A DNA stretch of 6,063 nucleotides, from NCBI GenBank assembly GCA_021825035.1, contig JAKAIQ010000136.1, forward strand, positions 1-6,063, written 5' to 3'. Of this stretch, positions 1 to 5,408 are shown piece after piece. Made by a program: the position numbers and the translations under genes. Under the pieces are notes generated by a model, which saw only the letters and a list, made by a program, of their open reading frames with translations, made no database searches and had not been told where the DNA came from. The DNA is from Deltaproteobacteria bacterium. Its GTDB lineage: Bacteria > Desulfobacterota > GWC2-55-46. Position 1 is the stretch's first letter. The number at the start of each line of letters is the position of its first letter.

Positions 1-1
1 A

Positions 2-97
2 GGGTGGTTGTGGGACGGAAGATGGGTAATAAAGGCCGCGCTCATGGAGGTCTTCAGCCCTGAGATAATCCCCGCGCCCGCGGCGGGCAAAGGGTAA
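2..97 (+). CDS. C-terminal end of an unidentified protein (5' part outside window)
   Basis: An open frame enters from the left edge and ends at TAA (95-97), giving 31 residues that end in EVFSPEIIPAPAAGKG. The codons (ATA and ATC for Ile, GCG, CTC) match those of the quinone genes downstream. A gene on the same strand ending 191 bases before ubiA fits the layout. The fragment is too short to assign to a family, and frames on the other strand are also open here, so the call rests on codon style and context only. Confidence 0.4.
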   Translation, partial: GWLWDGRWVIKAALMEVFSPEIIPAPAAGKG

Positions 98-120
98 GAG
101 GAAAATGATTCTTGACGCCG

Positions 121-158
121 CTTCCCCCTCACGCCAGCCCTCTCCCGCGAGGGGAGAG
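121..158. repeat. Dispersed C-run/G-run palindrome, copy 1
   Basis: A pyrimidine-rich lead (CTTCCCCCTCACGCCAGCCC) runs into a hairpin. The stem CTCTCCC (140-146) pairs with GGGAGAG (152-158) around a 5-base loop. No T-run follows, so it is a poor terminator. This arrangement resembles the intergenic CCCTCTCCC-loop-GGGGAGAG elements found in many copies in some bacterial genomes. Similar elements lie at 195-228 and 3586-3606. Confidence 0.45.
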
Positions 159-194
159 TAGGAAGGCGGATTGTTTGCTCGTGACTTAAAACTT

Positions 195-228
195 CCCCTC
201 CCTTGACCGGAGGGGATAAAAGGGAGGG
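195..228. repeat. Dispersed C-run/G-run palindrome, copy 2, with two alternative hairpins
   Basis: CCCCTC (195-200) can pair with GAGGGG (210-215). Alternatively, CCCTCCCTT (196-204) can pair with AAGGGAGGG (220-228) as a 9-bp stem. The two pairings share the left arm and exclude each other. The element sits in the 191-base gap before ubiA and would lie in its leader if transcription starts upstream. It is of the same type as the elements at 121-158 and 3586-3606. Confidence 0.45.
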
Positions 229-288
229 TGCAAGGCCGCACCGCACCAGCCCGGCCCTCGCCTGTCAGGGCGGCGGGACTATAAGGAT

Positions 289-1164
289 ATGAACGCATCA
301 GCCCAATCCGTCAAAAAACTCGCGGCCGTTTCGGACCTCATAAGGCTCCCGAAGCAGTACGGCACGCTCCTCGTCCTCTGGCCGACGCTCTGGTCGCTCT
401 TCATGGCGTCAAACGGGTGGCCCGGAACTAAGCTCCTCGTCATATTCGTTCTCGGGACTTTCCTCATGCGGAGCGCCGGGTGCGTGGCCAACGACATCGC
501 GGACAGAAACTACGACCCGCACGTCGAAAGGACCCGTATGCGTCCGCTCGCCGACGGAAGGCTCAGGGTCAGAGACGCGCTTTTCGTCTTTTTCGCTCTC
601 TCGGCGCTCGCCTTCGGGCTCGTGCTCTTTTTAAACCCCTTTACCATAGCGCTCTCGTTCGTCGGCGTGCTTTTGGCCGTCGTATACCCCCTCGTAAAAA
701 GGGTGAGCCACCTGCCGCAGGTATTCCTCGGCATGGCCTTCGGATGGGGCGCGGTCATGGCCTGGGCCGGGGTCACCGGCGGGCTCGCCCCCGCGGGACT
801 CCTCATATTCGTCGCCAACATATTCTACTCGGCGGCCTATGACACCATGTACGCCCTGATGGACATCGATGACGATCTCAAGATAGGCGTCAAGTCCACG
901 GCCATACTCTTCGGGAAAAAGGTCTACCCGGCCCTCATCGCCATCTATGTCGTGATGGCCGCGCTCCTTGCCGCCGCCGGGGCGGCCAAAGGCATGGGCG
1001 GGATCTACTACGCCGGGCTATTCCTGAGCCTCGTCCTCTTCCTCCTTACCGTCCGGGGCCTCAGGAAGAACCCCACGGCCGGCGGCGCGTACAGGGCGTT
1101 CATGGACAACGTCGTCATTGGCGGGATGCTGCTCGCCTTCGTCATACTGGATTTCGCGCTTTGA
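289..1164 (+). CDS. ubiA: 4-hydroxybenzoate polyprenyltransferase (UbiA)
   Basis: This inner-membrane prenyltransferase joins a polyprenyl diphosphate to 4-hydroxybenzoate, the first membrane step of ubiquinone synthesis. The 291-residue length is normal for the family. The N-terminal KQYGTLLVLWPTLWSLF matches the start of proteobacterial UbiA. The first Asp-rich motif is NDIADRNYD (68-76), followed by R-x-RPLADG. The second Asp motif is YDTMYALMDIDDD (184-196), followed by KIGVKSTAILFG. These motifs bind Mg2+ and the diphosphate. Many hydrophobic segments fit the 8-9 helix fold. FMDNVVIGG near the C-terminus also matches UbiA. The start is the ATG at 289. The closest purine run, AAGGA (283-287), lies only 1 base before it, so GGCGGGA further upstream may be the working ribosome site. 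The futalosine-pathway homologue MqnP is an alternative, but overall resemblance favours UbiA. Confidence 0.93.
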   Translation: MNASAQSVKKLAAVSDLIRLPKQYGTLLVLWPTLWSLFMASNGWPGTKLLVIFVLGTFLMRSAGCVANDIADRNYDPHVERTRMRPLADGRLRVRDALFVFFALSALAFGLVLFLNPFTIALSFVGVLLAVVYPLVKRVSHLPQVFLGMAFGWGAVMAWAGVTGGLAPAGLLIFVANIFYSAAYDTMYALMDIDDDLKIGVKSTAILFGKKVYPALIAIYVVMAALLAAAGAAKGMGGIYYAGLFLSLVLFLLTVRGLRKNPTAGGAYRAFMDNVVIGGMLLAFVILDFAL

Positions 1165-1189
1165 AGCAGGGCCGTGGCCGTGAGATATT
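1161..1189 (+). promoter_or_regulatory. Possible sigma70-type promoter for ubiD
   Basis: TTGAAG (1161-1166, overlapping the ubiA stop codon) is separated by 17 bases from GATATT (1184-1189), which is preceded by a TGn extended -10 element. Each hexamer matches consensus at about four of six positions. A 14-bp AT palindrome, TTTAATTAATTAAA (1204-1217), follows. The 262-base gap between ubiA and ubiD suggests ubiD has its own start. The call rests on motif matching only. Confidence 0.28.
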
Positions 1190-1302
1190 CGTGCTTTTAA
1201 TTTTTTAATTAATTAAATCCCATGGGTTAGGGGTGAGACGCGCGTAATGGAGGCCGGAGAGACGCGAGCAATATCTTTGTGCGCGGCCTGGCGAGCGATA
1301 GT

Positions 1303-1382
1303 GCAAAGAGGTCCGCTCAACCTTTGCCGCCGCACGTGCGCAGGGAACCCTTAACCCGAAGCGTGCGGCAGCGCGCAAAAGG
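1303..1382 (+). promoter_or_regulatory. Structured ubiD leader with competing hairpins
   Basis: CCTTTGC (1321-1327) can pair with GCAAAAGG (1375-1382, one bulged A). Inside it, GCCGCACG (1329-1336) pairs perfectly with CGTGCGGC (1362-1369), giving a long interrupted hairpin followed by TTTT. Alternatively, CTTTGC (1322-1327) can pair with the upstream GCAAAG (1303-1308), which would break the outer stem. Mutually exclusive stems 45-125 bases before a start codon resemble an attenuation-type leader. No known riboswitch class was recognised. Confidence 0.3.
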
Positions 1383-1426
1383 TTTTAAGCAATACGTCAG
1401 CGAGAAACAGAACATAAAGGAACCCG

Positions 1427-2878
1427 ATGTACAACGACCTCCGTGAATTCTTGAACGCCCTCGAAAAGAAAGGCCTCCTTAAAAGGGTCTCGACCGAAGT
1501 CGACACCGACCTCGAAGTGGCCGCCATAATGGACAGGCTCGTAAAAAAGGCCGGCCCGGCGGTGCTATTCGAGAACGTAAAGGGCCACTCCATGCCCATC
1601 GTAGCGAACCTCTTCGGGACTTCCGAGCGCGTGGCCATGGGCCTCGGCATGGAGGACGGCGAGCTTCAAAAACTCGGGGAATTCATCGCCCTGCTGCAGC
1701 GGCCCCAGCCGCCGGAAGGCGTCTGGGACGCGGTCAAGAAGATACCGTTTTTCGGAAAGGTGCTTACGCTCGGCCCGAAGACGGTGAAGAGCGGCCCGTG
1801 CCAGGATGTGGTGCTCACCGATAACGCGGACCTCTCCAAGATACCCATTATAAAATGCTGGCCCGGGGACGCGGCCCCGCTCATCACCTGGCCGCTCGTC
1901 GTCACCCGGTCGCCGGAAGGCGGCCCCTATAACGTCGGGGTCTACAGGATGCAATACCTCGACGCCAGGCGCGCCATAATGAGATGGCTCAAGCACCGGG
2001 GCGGCACGACGCACCAGAGGCTCTGGGAAAAGGCCGGAAAGACCATGCCCGTGGCGGTGGCCATCGGGTGCGAGCCCGCGACCATCATAGCCGGGGTCAC
2101 GCCCGTGCCGGAGGACGTGGGCGAATTCCACTTCGCGGGGATACTCCGCAAAAAGGCCATCGAGCTTGTCGAATGCAAGACCGTACCGCTCAAGGTACCG
2201 GCAACCGCCGAGATAGTCCTCGAAGGCGAGATACGCCGCGGCGATACGGCCCTCGAAGGCCCGTTCGGCGACCACACCGGCTACTACAACTCGCAGGAGC
2301 AATTCCCGGTATTCCATCTCAAGGCCATAACTCACAGAAAAGACCCCCTGTATCTCACCACCATAACCGGAAGGCCGCCGAGGGAGGACGCGATAATAGG
2401 GGTCGCGCTCAATAAGATATATCTCCCTTCTCTAAAGCTCCAGTTCCCGGAGGTCGTTGACTTCAGCCTGCCCATGGAGGCGGTATCGTACAGGATAGCC
2501 GTCGTGTCGATAAAAAAGGAGTACCCCGGCCACGCCAGAAGGCTCATGATGGGCGTCTGGGGGGTTTTACGGCAGTTCATGTACGTTAAGTACATAATAG
2601 TCGTTGACGACGACATAGACGTCCACAGCTGGCCGGACGTCGTCTGGGCGATCTCGACGCGCGTCGACCCGAAGCGCGACACCATGATAATAGAGAATAC
2701 GCCCATAGACTATCTCGACTTCTCGTCGCCGCTCGACTCGCTGGGGAGCAAGATGGGCATAGACGCCACCGCCAAGGCCCCGCCCGAGGTCTCGCGGCAA
2801 TGGGGCGAGAGGATGGAGATGGACAGGGCAATAACCGAGCTCATCGACAAAAAATGGAAGGACTACGGGCTGGAGTAA
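1427..2878 (+). CDS. ubiD: 4-hydroxy-3-polyprenylbenzoate decarboxylase (UbiD)
   Basis: UbiD removes the ring carboxylate from the UbiA product using prenylated FMN, which a UbiX partner makes; no ubiX is in this window. The protein has 483 residues, close to E. coli UbiD but with a shorter tail. The sequence follows proteobacterial UbiD from the first residues (YNDLREFL) through LITWPL, IMRWLKHRGG, TGRPP, ALNKI, GHARRLMMGVW and ENTPIDYLDF to GSKMGID. Cofactor and active-site residues are visible: N169 and R174 in NVGVYRM, H190, E216 in GCEP, and E277 and D282 in EGPFGDHTGYY, the family's Arg-Glu-Glu/Asp catalytic set. AAGGA (1417-1421) lies 5 bases before the ATG, so the start is secure. MqnL of the futalosine pathway is a relative and a less likely alternative. 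The last 28 bases recur at 3521-3548. Confidence 0.95.
   Translation: MYNDLREFLNALEKKGLLKRVSTEVDTDLEVAAIMDRLVKKAGPAVLFENVKGHSMPIVANLFGTSERVAMGLGMEDGELQKLGEFIALLQRPQPPEGVWDAVKKIPFFGKVLTLGPKTVKSGPCQDVVLTDNADLSKIPIIKCWPGDAAPLITWPLVVTRSPEGGPYNVGVYRMQYLDARRAIMRWLKHRGGTTHQRLWEKAGKTMPVAVAIGCEPATIIAGVTPVPEDVGEFHFAGILRKKAIELVECKTVPLKVPATAEIVLEGEIRRGDTALEGPFGDHTGYYNSQEQFPVFHLKAITHRKDPLYLTTITGRPPREDAIIGVALNKIYLPSLKLQFPEVVDFSLPMEAVSYRIAVVSIKKEYPGHARRLMMGVWGVLRQFMYVKYIIVVDDDIDVHSWPDVVWAISTRVDPKRDTMIIENTPIDYLDFSSPLDSLGSKMGIDATAKAPPEVSRQWGERMEMDRAITELIDKKWKDYGLE
2851..2878 (+). repeat. Direct repeat, copy A (end of ubiD)
   Basis: The last 28 bases of ubiD, encoding KWKDYGLE-stop. They recur at 3521-3548 with 24 of 28 bases identical, in the same orientation, and again in a frame ending at TAA. 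The two copies bracket the DUF2269-type gene. Confidence 0.75.
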
Positions 2879-2917
2879 GACAGCGACGCCTCCTGGATAT
2901 TACCCGGATTGAGAATA

Positions 2918-3499
2918 ATGGACTATCTGATATTTAAATTGTTTCATATTATTGGTTTCATTCTCATCGGCGGCGGCCTCGTTAGCGTCTTTATCGCAGA
3001 CCTGCGTTCTCGTCAGACGGCCGACATCCGGATCATAGCCGAGGCATGCAGATATGTGGCCATCTTTTATGATGGGGTCATCGTTCCCGGAGCGGTCATC
3101 GTATTAATCTCAGGGCCGGTCATGATATTCAAGGCAGGCTTTGGCTTCTTTCAGATGCCGTGGTTGACCGGCATGTGGATATTATTTGCATTTGAATTTG
3201 TCGAGGGGAATACGATCACGCGAATTCATTTTCGCAGGCTGATCAAACGGTCGCGGGCGGCGTTAAGCCGGGGCGGCATCACCGCGGAACTCCGCAACGA
3301 GATGGAGAGAAAACTTCCGACATTTACACACTATCTGGATATCCCGCTTTTTTCCCTTATCGTTTGCCTTGGGGCATTGCGACCGTCAACATGGGGTCTC
3401 TTTGCGGCGGGTTTAGCGTTGTCGCTGGCGGTAGCCGGCACGCTGGCGATAGGTCTTCCCCGGATCTACAACTGGCCCGTAGATGAAGACGCGGCCTGA
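2918..3499 (+). CDS. DUF2269-type integral membrane protein
   Basis: A 193-residue membrane protein of unknown function. It opens with a hydrophobic helix, LIFKLFHIIGFILIGGG (4-20). Further membrane segments lie at about 54-72, 82-96, 140-156 and 159-181, with a basic loop at 102-131 (RIHFRRLIKRSRAALSRGG). The pattern of an early His in the first helix, GPVMI, and PWLTGMW followed by EGNTITR is what I recall for DUF2269; this assignment is from memory. The frame can begin at TTG 2909, but ATG 2918 gives the better first helix. No strong ribosome site is visible. Base use differs from the flanking genes: TTA, ATT, TTT and GCA codons are common here. The gene starts 39 bases after ubiD and is followed by a second ubiD tail, so it looks acquired. 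A role in quinone metabolism cannot be concluded from position alone. Confidence 0.72.
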   Translation: MDYLIFKLFHIIGFILIGGGLVSVFIADLRSRQTADIRIIAEACRYVAIFYDGVIVPGAVIVLISGPVMIFKAGFGFFQMPWLTGMWILFAFEFVEGNTITRIHFRRLIKRSRAALSRGGITAELRNEMERKLPTFTHYLDIPLFSLIVCLGALRPSTWGLFAAGLALSLAVAGTLAIGLPRIYNWPVDEDAA

Positions 3500-3520
3500 G
3501 CGTGCGGCCGATAGGATGAG

Positions 3521-3548
3521 AAAGTGGAAAGACCGCGGGCTGGAGTAA
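3521..3548 (+). pseudogene. Remnant of a second ubiD 3' end (direct repeat, copy B)
   Basis: These 28 bases match the ubiD terminus at 24 of 28 positions and encode KWKDRGLE-stop, against KWKDYGLE-stop in ubiD. The same frame is open to about 3493 and reads RPERAADRMR just before, which loosely parallels DRAITELIDK in ubiD. If that part is also homologous, the remnant overlaps the last codons of the DUF2269-type gene in another frame. The remnant has no gene body of its own. It is best read as a scar of recombination or insertion at the ubiD end. An ATG at 3516 could give a 10-codon peptide, which I do not believe is a gene. Confidence 0.7.
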
Positions 3549-3556
3549 AGGCAATT

Positions 3557-3581
3557 TTCCGTGACCGGGAGTTCTTTTTTT
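3557..3581 (+). terminator. Weak intrinsic terminator candidate before ubiG
   Basis: TTCCG (3557-3561) pairs with CGGGA (3566-3570), including one G-T pair, around the loop TGAC. A T-rich tract, TTCTTTTTTT, follows at 3572-3581. The stem is short, so termination would be partial at best. If real, it would separate ubiG from the genes upstream. Confidence 0.3.
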
Positions 3582-3585
3582 AATC

Positions 3586-3606
3586 TCCCCCTTTTCTAAA
3601 GGGGGA
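3586..3606. repeat. Dispersed C-run/G-run palindrome, copy 3, before ubiG
   Basis: TCCCCCTTT (3586-3594) pairs with AAAGGGGGA (3598-3606) around a 3-base loop, a perfect 9-bp stem. No T-run follows on either strand. The form (C-run, TTT, loop, AAA, G-run) is a common dispersed intergenic palindrome and is similar in type to the two elements before ubiA. Its right arm runs directly into the purine-rich ribosome-site region of ubiG. Confidence 0.5.
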
Positions 3607-3627
3607 AGAAGGCATGAAACTTAAACC

Positions 3628-4317
3628 ATGACGACTGAAACAGGCAAGTTCGAGAAATTCGGCTCCGAGTGGTGGAACCCGGCCGGAAGGCTCTTCTCCC
3701 TCCACATGATAAACCCGCTCCGGTTCGAGTACTTCGCCGCCAGGGCCGGAGCGCTTGAAGGCAGGCGGACGCTGGACGTGGGCTGCGGGGGAGGGCTTCT
3801 CTCCGAGAAGTTCGCGCAGGCGGGCGCGGTCGTGACCGGCATAGACCTCTCTCCGGCCGCCATAGAGGCGGCGGCGAAGCACGCCGCCGAAACGGGCCTC
3901 CACATAAACTACAGGGTCGCCTCGGCCTCCATGCTTTGCCTGGAAAACCCCGCGCCCTTCGACATCATAATCTGCGCCGAGGTCCTTGAGCACGTGGACG
4001 ACTTGAGGGGCATGCTTTGCGACACGCTTTCGATGCTGAAGAAAGGCGGGCTTTTTTTCTTCAGCACCATCAACAGGACTCTCAAGGCCAGGATACTCGC
4101 GCTCACCGTCGCCGAGGACATCCTGCGCATGGTGCCGAGGGGCACGCACGACTACAAAAGGTTCATAAGGCCGTCCGAGCTTTCGCGTCTTCTCGCCGAA
4201 AACGGCGTGACGGTCAGGGAGATAAAGGGCATGACGTACGACCCGCTGAGGATGGAGTTCAAGGTCTCCGGCGACCCGTCGGTAAATTATCTGGGCTATG
4301 CTGAAAAAGAAGGATAG
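3628..4317 (+). CDS. ubiG: Ubiquinone biosynthesis O-methyltransferase (UbiG)
   Basis: This SAM-dependent class I methyltransferase carries out both O-methylations of the ubiquinone ring (2-polyprenyl-6-hydroxyphenol and 3-demethylubiquinol). It has 229 residues, slightly shorter than E. coli UbiG. The N-terminus FGSEWWNPAGRLFSLHMINP (11-30) is the UbiG signature preceding the fold. The SAM site shows LDVGCGGG (49-56) and the acidic D73 in GIDLS. EVLEHV (118-123), FFSTINRT (144-151) and GTHDYKRFI (172-180) match UbiG specifically, as does the ending VNYLGYAEK. The purine run GGAAGAAGG (3604-3612) is 15 bases from this ATG, too far for a standard site, and 1 base from an ATG at 3614 that opens a 5-codon frame overlapping the ubiG start as ATGA. 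Coupled initiation is possible. The gene lies 128 bases after the DUF2269-type gene. Confidence 0.93.
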   Translation: MTTETGKFEKFGSEWWNPAGRLFSLHMINPLRFEYFAARAGALEGRRTLDVGCGGGLLSEKFAQAGAVVTGIDLSPAAIEAAAKHAAETGLHINYRVASASMLCLENPAPFDIIICAEVLEHVDDLRGMLCDTLSMLKKGGLFFFSTINRTLKARILALTVAEDILRMVPRGTHDYKRFIRPSELSRLLAENGVTVREIKGMTYDPLRMEFKVSGDPSVNYLGYAEKEG

Positions 4318-4335
4318 GCAGGCCTGGGGCCTGCC
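4301..4335 (-). terminator. Intrinsic terminator for the minus-strand gene 4366-4860
   Basis: GGCAGGCC (4317-4324) pairs perfectly with GGCCTGCC (4328-4335) around a 3-base loop. On the minus strand the hairpin is followed by TATCCTTCTTTTTC, a usable T-tract, and lies about 30 bases beyond the stop codon of the minus-strand gene. The T-tract is within the ubiG 3' end and the stem begins on the last base of the ubiG stop codon. On the plus strand no T-run follows, so ubiG would not be stopped by it in the usual way. Confidence 0.55.
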
Positions 4336-4365
4336 GTCATGGGCGGGCCGCGTTGCCGGGCGCGC

Positions 4366-4860
4366 CTACCTTATGAGGAACGAGAGGAAATCCGACGTCT
4401 TTTCAAGGATGGCCGCCTGCATCGAGATGAAGTCTTCGGCCGAGAAGTCTTCGGCCCGCTTGCCGCCGTATTTCTCGAATACCCTGTTCGCCTCCGGCAA
4501 TTTTGCGGCAGCCTCCTGCATCCTGTGGTTCTTTATGTCGTCCCGCACGCCCCAGAGCGCCCTCACGTCGGCGAGGAACTCCGGCACGGCGGCAAAGGCC
4601 ATTATCCTCGTGCCGTCGCCGCTCCCCTTGTAGAAAAATAGGTGCACGGCGTCGATGAAGGCGCCGAAAGACTCCATGTCCGAGCTCGGCTCGGCGAACC
4701 TGGCCAGCGCGGCCGCATACTCCGGCGAGCTCTTGAAGAGCAGGGTGCCGGTTATGGCCTCGTGCCTGGCGTTCACCCTTTCGACGAGCTTCAGGGCGGT
4801 TCCGGCGGCCTCGGAGAGCCTGTCCATGCCGCTTTTAGCCGAATTTACGTTCATGCCCAT
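4366..4860 (-). CDS. Hypothetical protein, predicted soluble and helical
   Basis: A 164-residue protein that I do not recognise. It has no signal peptide and no membrane segment. The composition is rich in Ala, Glu, Lys and Leu, with amphipathic stretches at about 12-40 (MDRLSEAAGTALKLVERV) and 105-162 that suggest a helical bundle. A short hydrophobic and aromatic run, AVHLFFYKG, sits at 71-79. The start is the ATG at 4860: GGGAG (minus strand, 4868-4872) lies 7 bases upstream. A second ATG 6 bases further in is less well placed. Codon use matches the ubi genes, so it appears native. It lies 143 bases downstream of tRNA-Ser on the same strand, converges on ubiG, and ends at a terminator-like hairpin. 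I saw no clear promoter of its own, so read-through from the tRNA promoter is possible. Confidence 0.75.
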   Translation of the reverse strand: MGMNVNSAKSGMDRLSEAAGTALKLVERVNARHEAITGTLLFKSSPEYAAALARFAEPSSDMESFGAFIDAVHLFFYKGSGDGTRIMAFAAVPEFLADVRALWGVRDDIKNHRMQEAAAKLPEANRVFEKYGGKRAEDFSAEDFISMQAAILEKTSDFLSFLIR

Positions 4861-4898
4861 ATTCAAACTCCCGCGCAGCGAAATACGTCAATGAATCT

Positions 4899-4918
4899 CC
4901 CGGCGGCAGGCCGCCGGG
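4899..4918. repeat. GC-rich perfect hairpin between tRNA-Ser and the hypothetical gene
   Basis: CCCGGCGGC (4899-4907) pairs perfectly with GCCGCCGGG (4910-4918), in practice an 8-bp stem with a 4-base loop. Neither strand has a T-run after it, so it is not a standard terminator. It could mark the 3' end of the tRNA transcript or shape the leader of the gene at 4366-4860, whose ribosome site is 27 bases beyond it. Confidence 0.5.
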
Positions 4919-4999
4919 CATCAAAAACTTCTGTAAGAAAGCCGCGCCTCGAGCGGCCGGCGTTCGGGCGGTTTCTCATCCCGATCATCAATCTTTAAC

Positions 5000-5095
<96 letters not shown>

Positions 5096-5151
5096 ATCTT
5101 ACAAGCGGCGCCGGCGCTCTATGCCCGCATCCGGCGTCAGGACGGCCTTTA

Positions 5152-5180
5152 TTTGTACCATGACTCCACGTCATAATCAA
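5152..5180 (-). promoter_or_regulatory. Sigma70-type promoter for tRNA-Ser, with a dyad in its spacer
   Basis: On the minus strand, TTGATT (5180-5175) and TACAAA (5157-5152) are 17 bases apart, each matching consensus at four of six positions. Transcription would start about 50 bases before the tRNA. The spacer holds a small dyad, ATGAC-N5-GTCAT (5160-5174), a possible protein site. Confidence 0.4.
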
Positions 5181-5235
5181 GGGCGCTCGCGGCCATGGCG
5201 ATAAAAAACCGAAGGCGCGTCCGACTGGATTGAAG

Positions 5236-5273
5236 ATAAAAGGGGCTTGGCCCGAAGGCCGCGCCCCTTTTAT
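5236..5273 (-). terminator. Strong hairpin with UUCG loop, likely bidirectional terminator
   Basis: ATAAAAGGGGC (5236-5246) pairs perfectly with GCCCCTTTTAT (5263-5273). Above a small mismatch, GGCC pairs with GGCC. On the minus strand the loop is TTCG closed by C-G, a very stable tetraloop. Minus-strand transcripts of the transporter gene would end in TTTTATCTTC. The plus strand also offers TTTTAT. It insulates the tRNA promoter from the gene upstream. Confidence 0.7.
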
Positions 5274-5351
5274 GTCTGGCTCCGGTGGAAGGATGTTGCG
5301 GAGCCGGAGAGCCTTTATGCGGCTGCGTCGCCGCCGCAAGGAATATCCCGC

Positions 5352-5408
5352 TTTAGACGAGGACATTAAGCGCTGTGAGCAAAACGCCGTCGAGCGCCAT
5401 CGTCTAAA
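5352..5408. repeat. Inverted repeat spanning the transporter stop codon
   Basis: TTTAGACGA (5352-5360) and TCGTCTAAA (5400-5408) are perfect 9-base inverted copies. An inner pair, GCGCT (5370-5374) and AGCGC (5393-5397), could stack on them across an uneven internal loop. The minus-strand stop codon (5406-5404) lies within the right arm. There is no T-tract, so the role is unclear. Confidence 0.45.

Larger units (their letters stand above)
5096..5403. other. Gene-free spacer between tRNA-Ser and the TDT fragment
   Basis: I see no credible protein gene in these 308 bases. The frames crossing it are Arg-rich shadows or run through the tRNA. It holds the tRNA promoter (5152-5180), a strong hairpin (5236-5273), a small inverted repeat, GGCTCCG/CGGAGCC (5278-5284 and 5299-5305), and a larger one reaching into the stop codon of the minus-strand gene (5352-5408). 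Confidence 0.6.

Noticed and set aside
1204..1217. 14-base AT palindrome TTTAATTAATTAAA as an origin or operator
   Set aside because: It is a simple AT repeat with no accompanying boxes or iterons. It may only help promoter melting or be low-complexity sequence.
1247..1354. 35-codon plus-strand frame with three cysteines between ubiA and ubiD
   Set aside because: No well-placed ribosome site, no recognisable motif, and it overlaps the structured leader. Too short to support as a gene.
1565..2335. 256-residue open frame on the minus strand inside ubiD
   Set aside because: It lies antisense to a strongly conserved ubiD with all active-site residues. Long antisense frames are expected in GC-rich coding DNA, and this one is Arg/His/Gly-rich with no family features.
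3580..4149. 189-residue open frame on the minus strand inside ubiG
   Set aside because: It is antisense to a clear UbiG methyltransferase, has low-complexity charged composition, and covers the intergenic palindrome.
4298..4641. Overlapping plus-strand frames of 100-111 residues after ubiG
   Set aside because: They lie antisense to the minus-strand gene 4366-4860, which has a good ribosome site, sensible codon use and a terminator.
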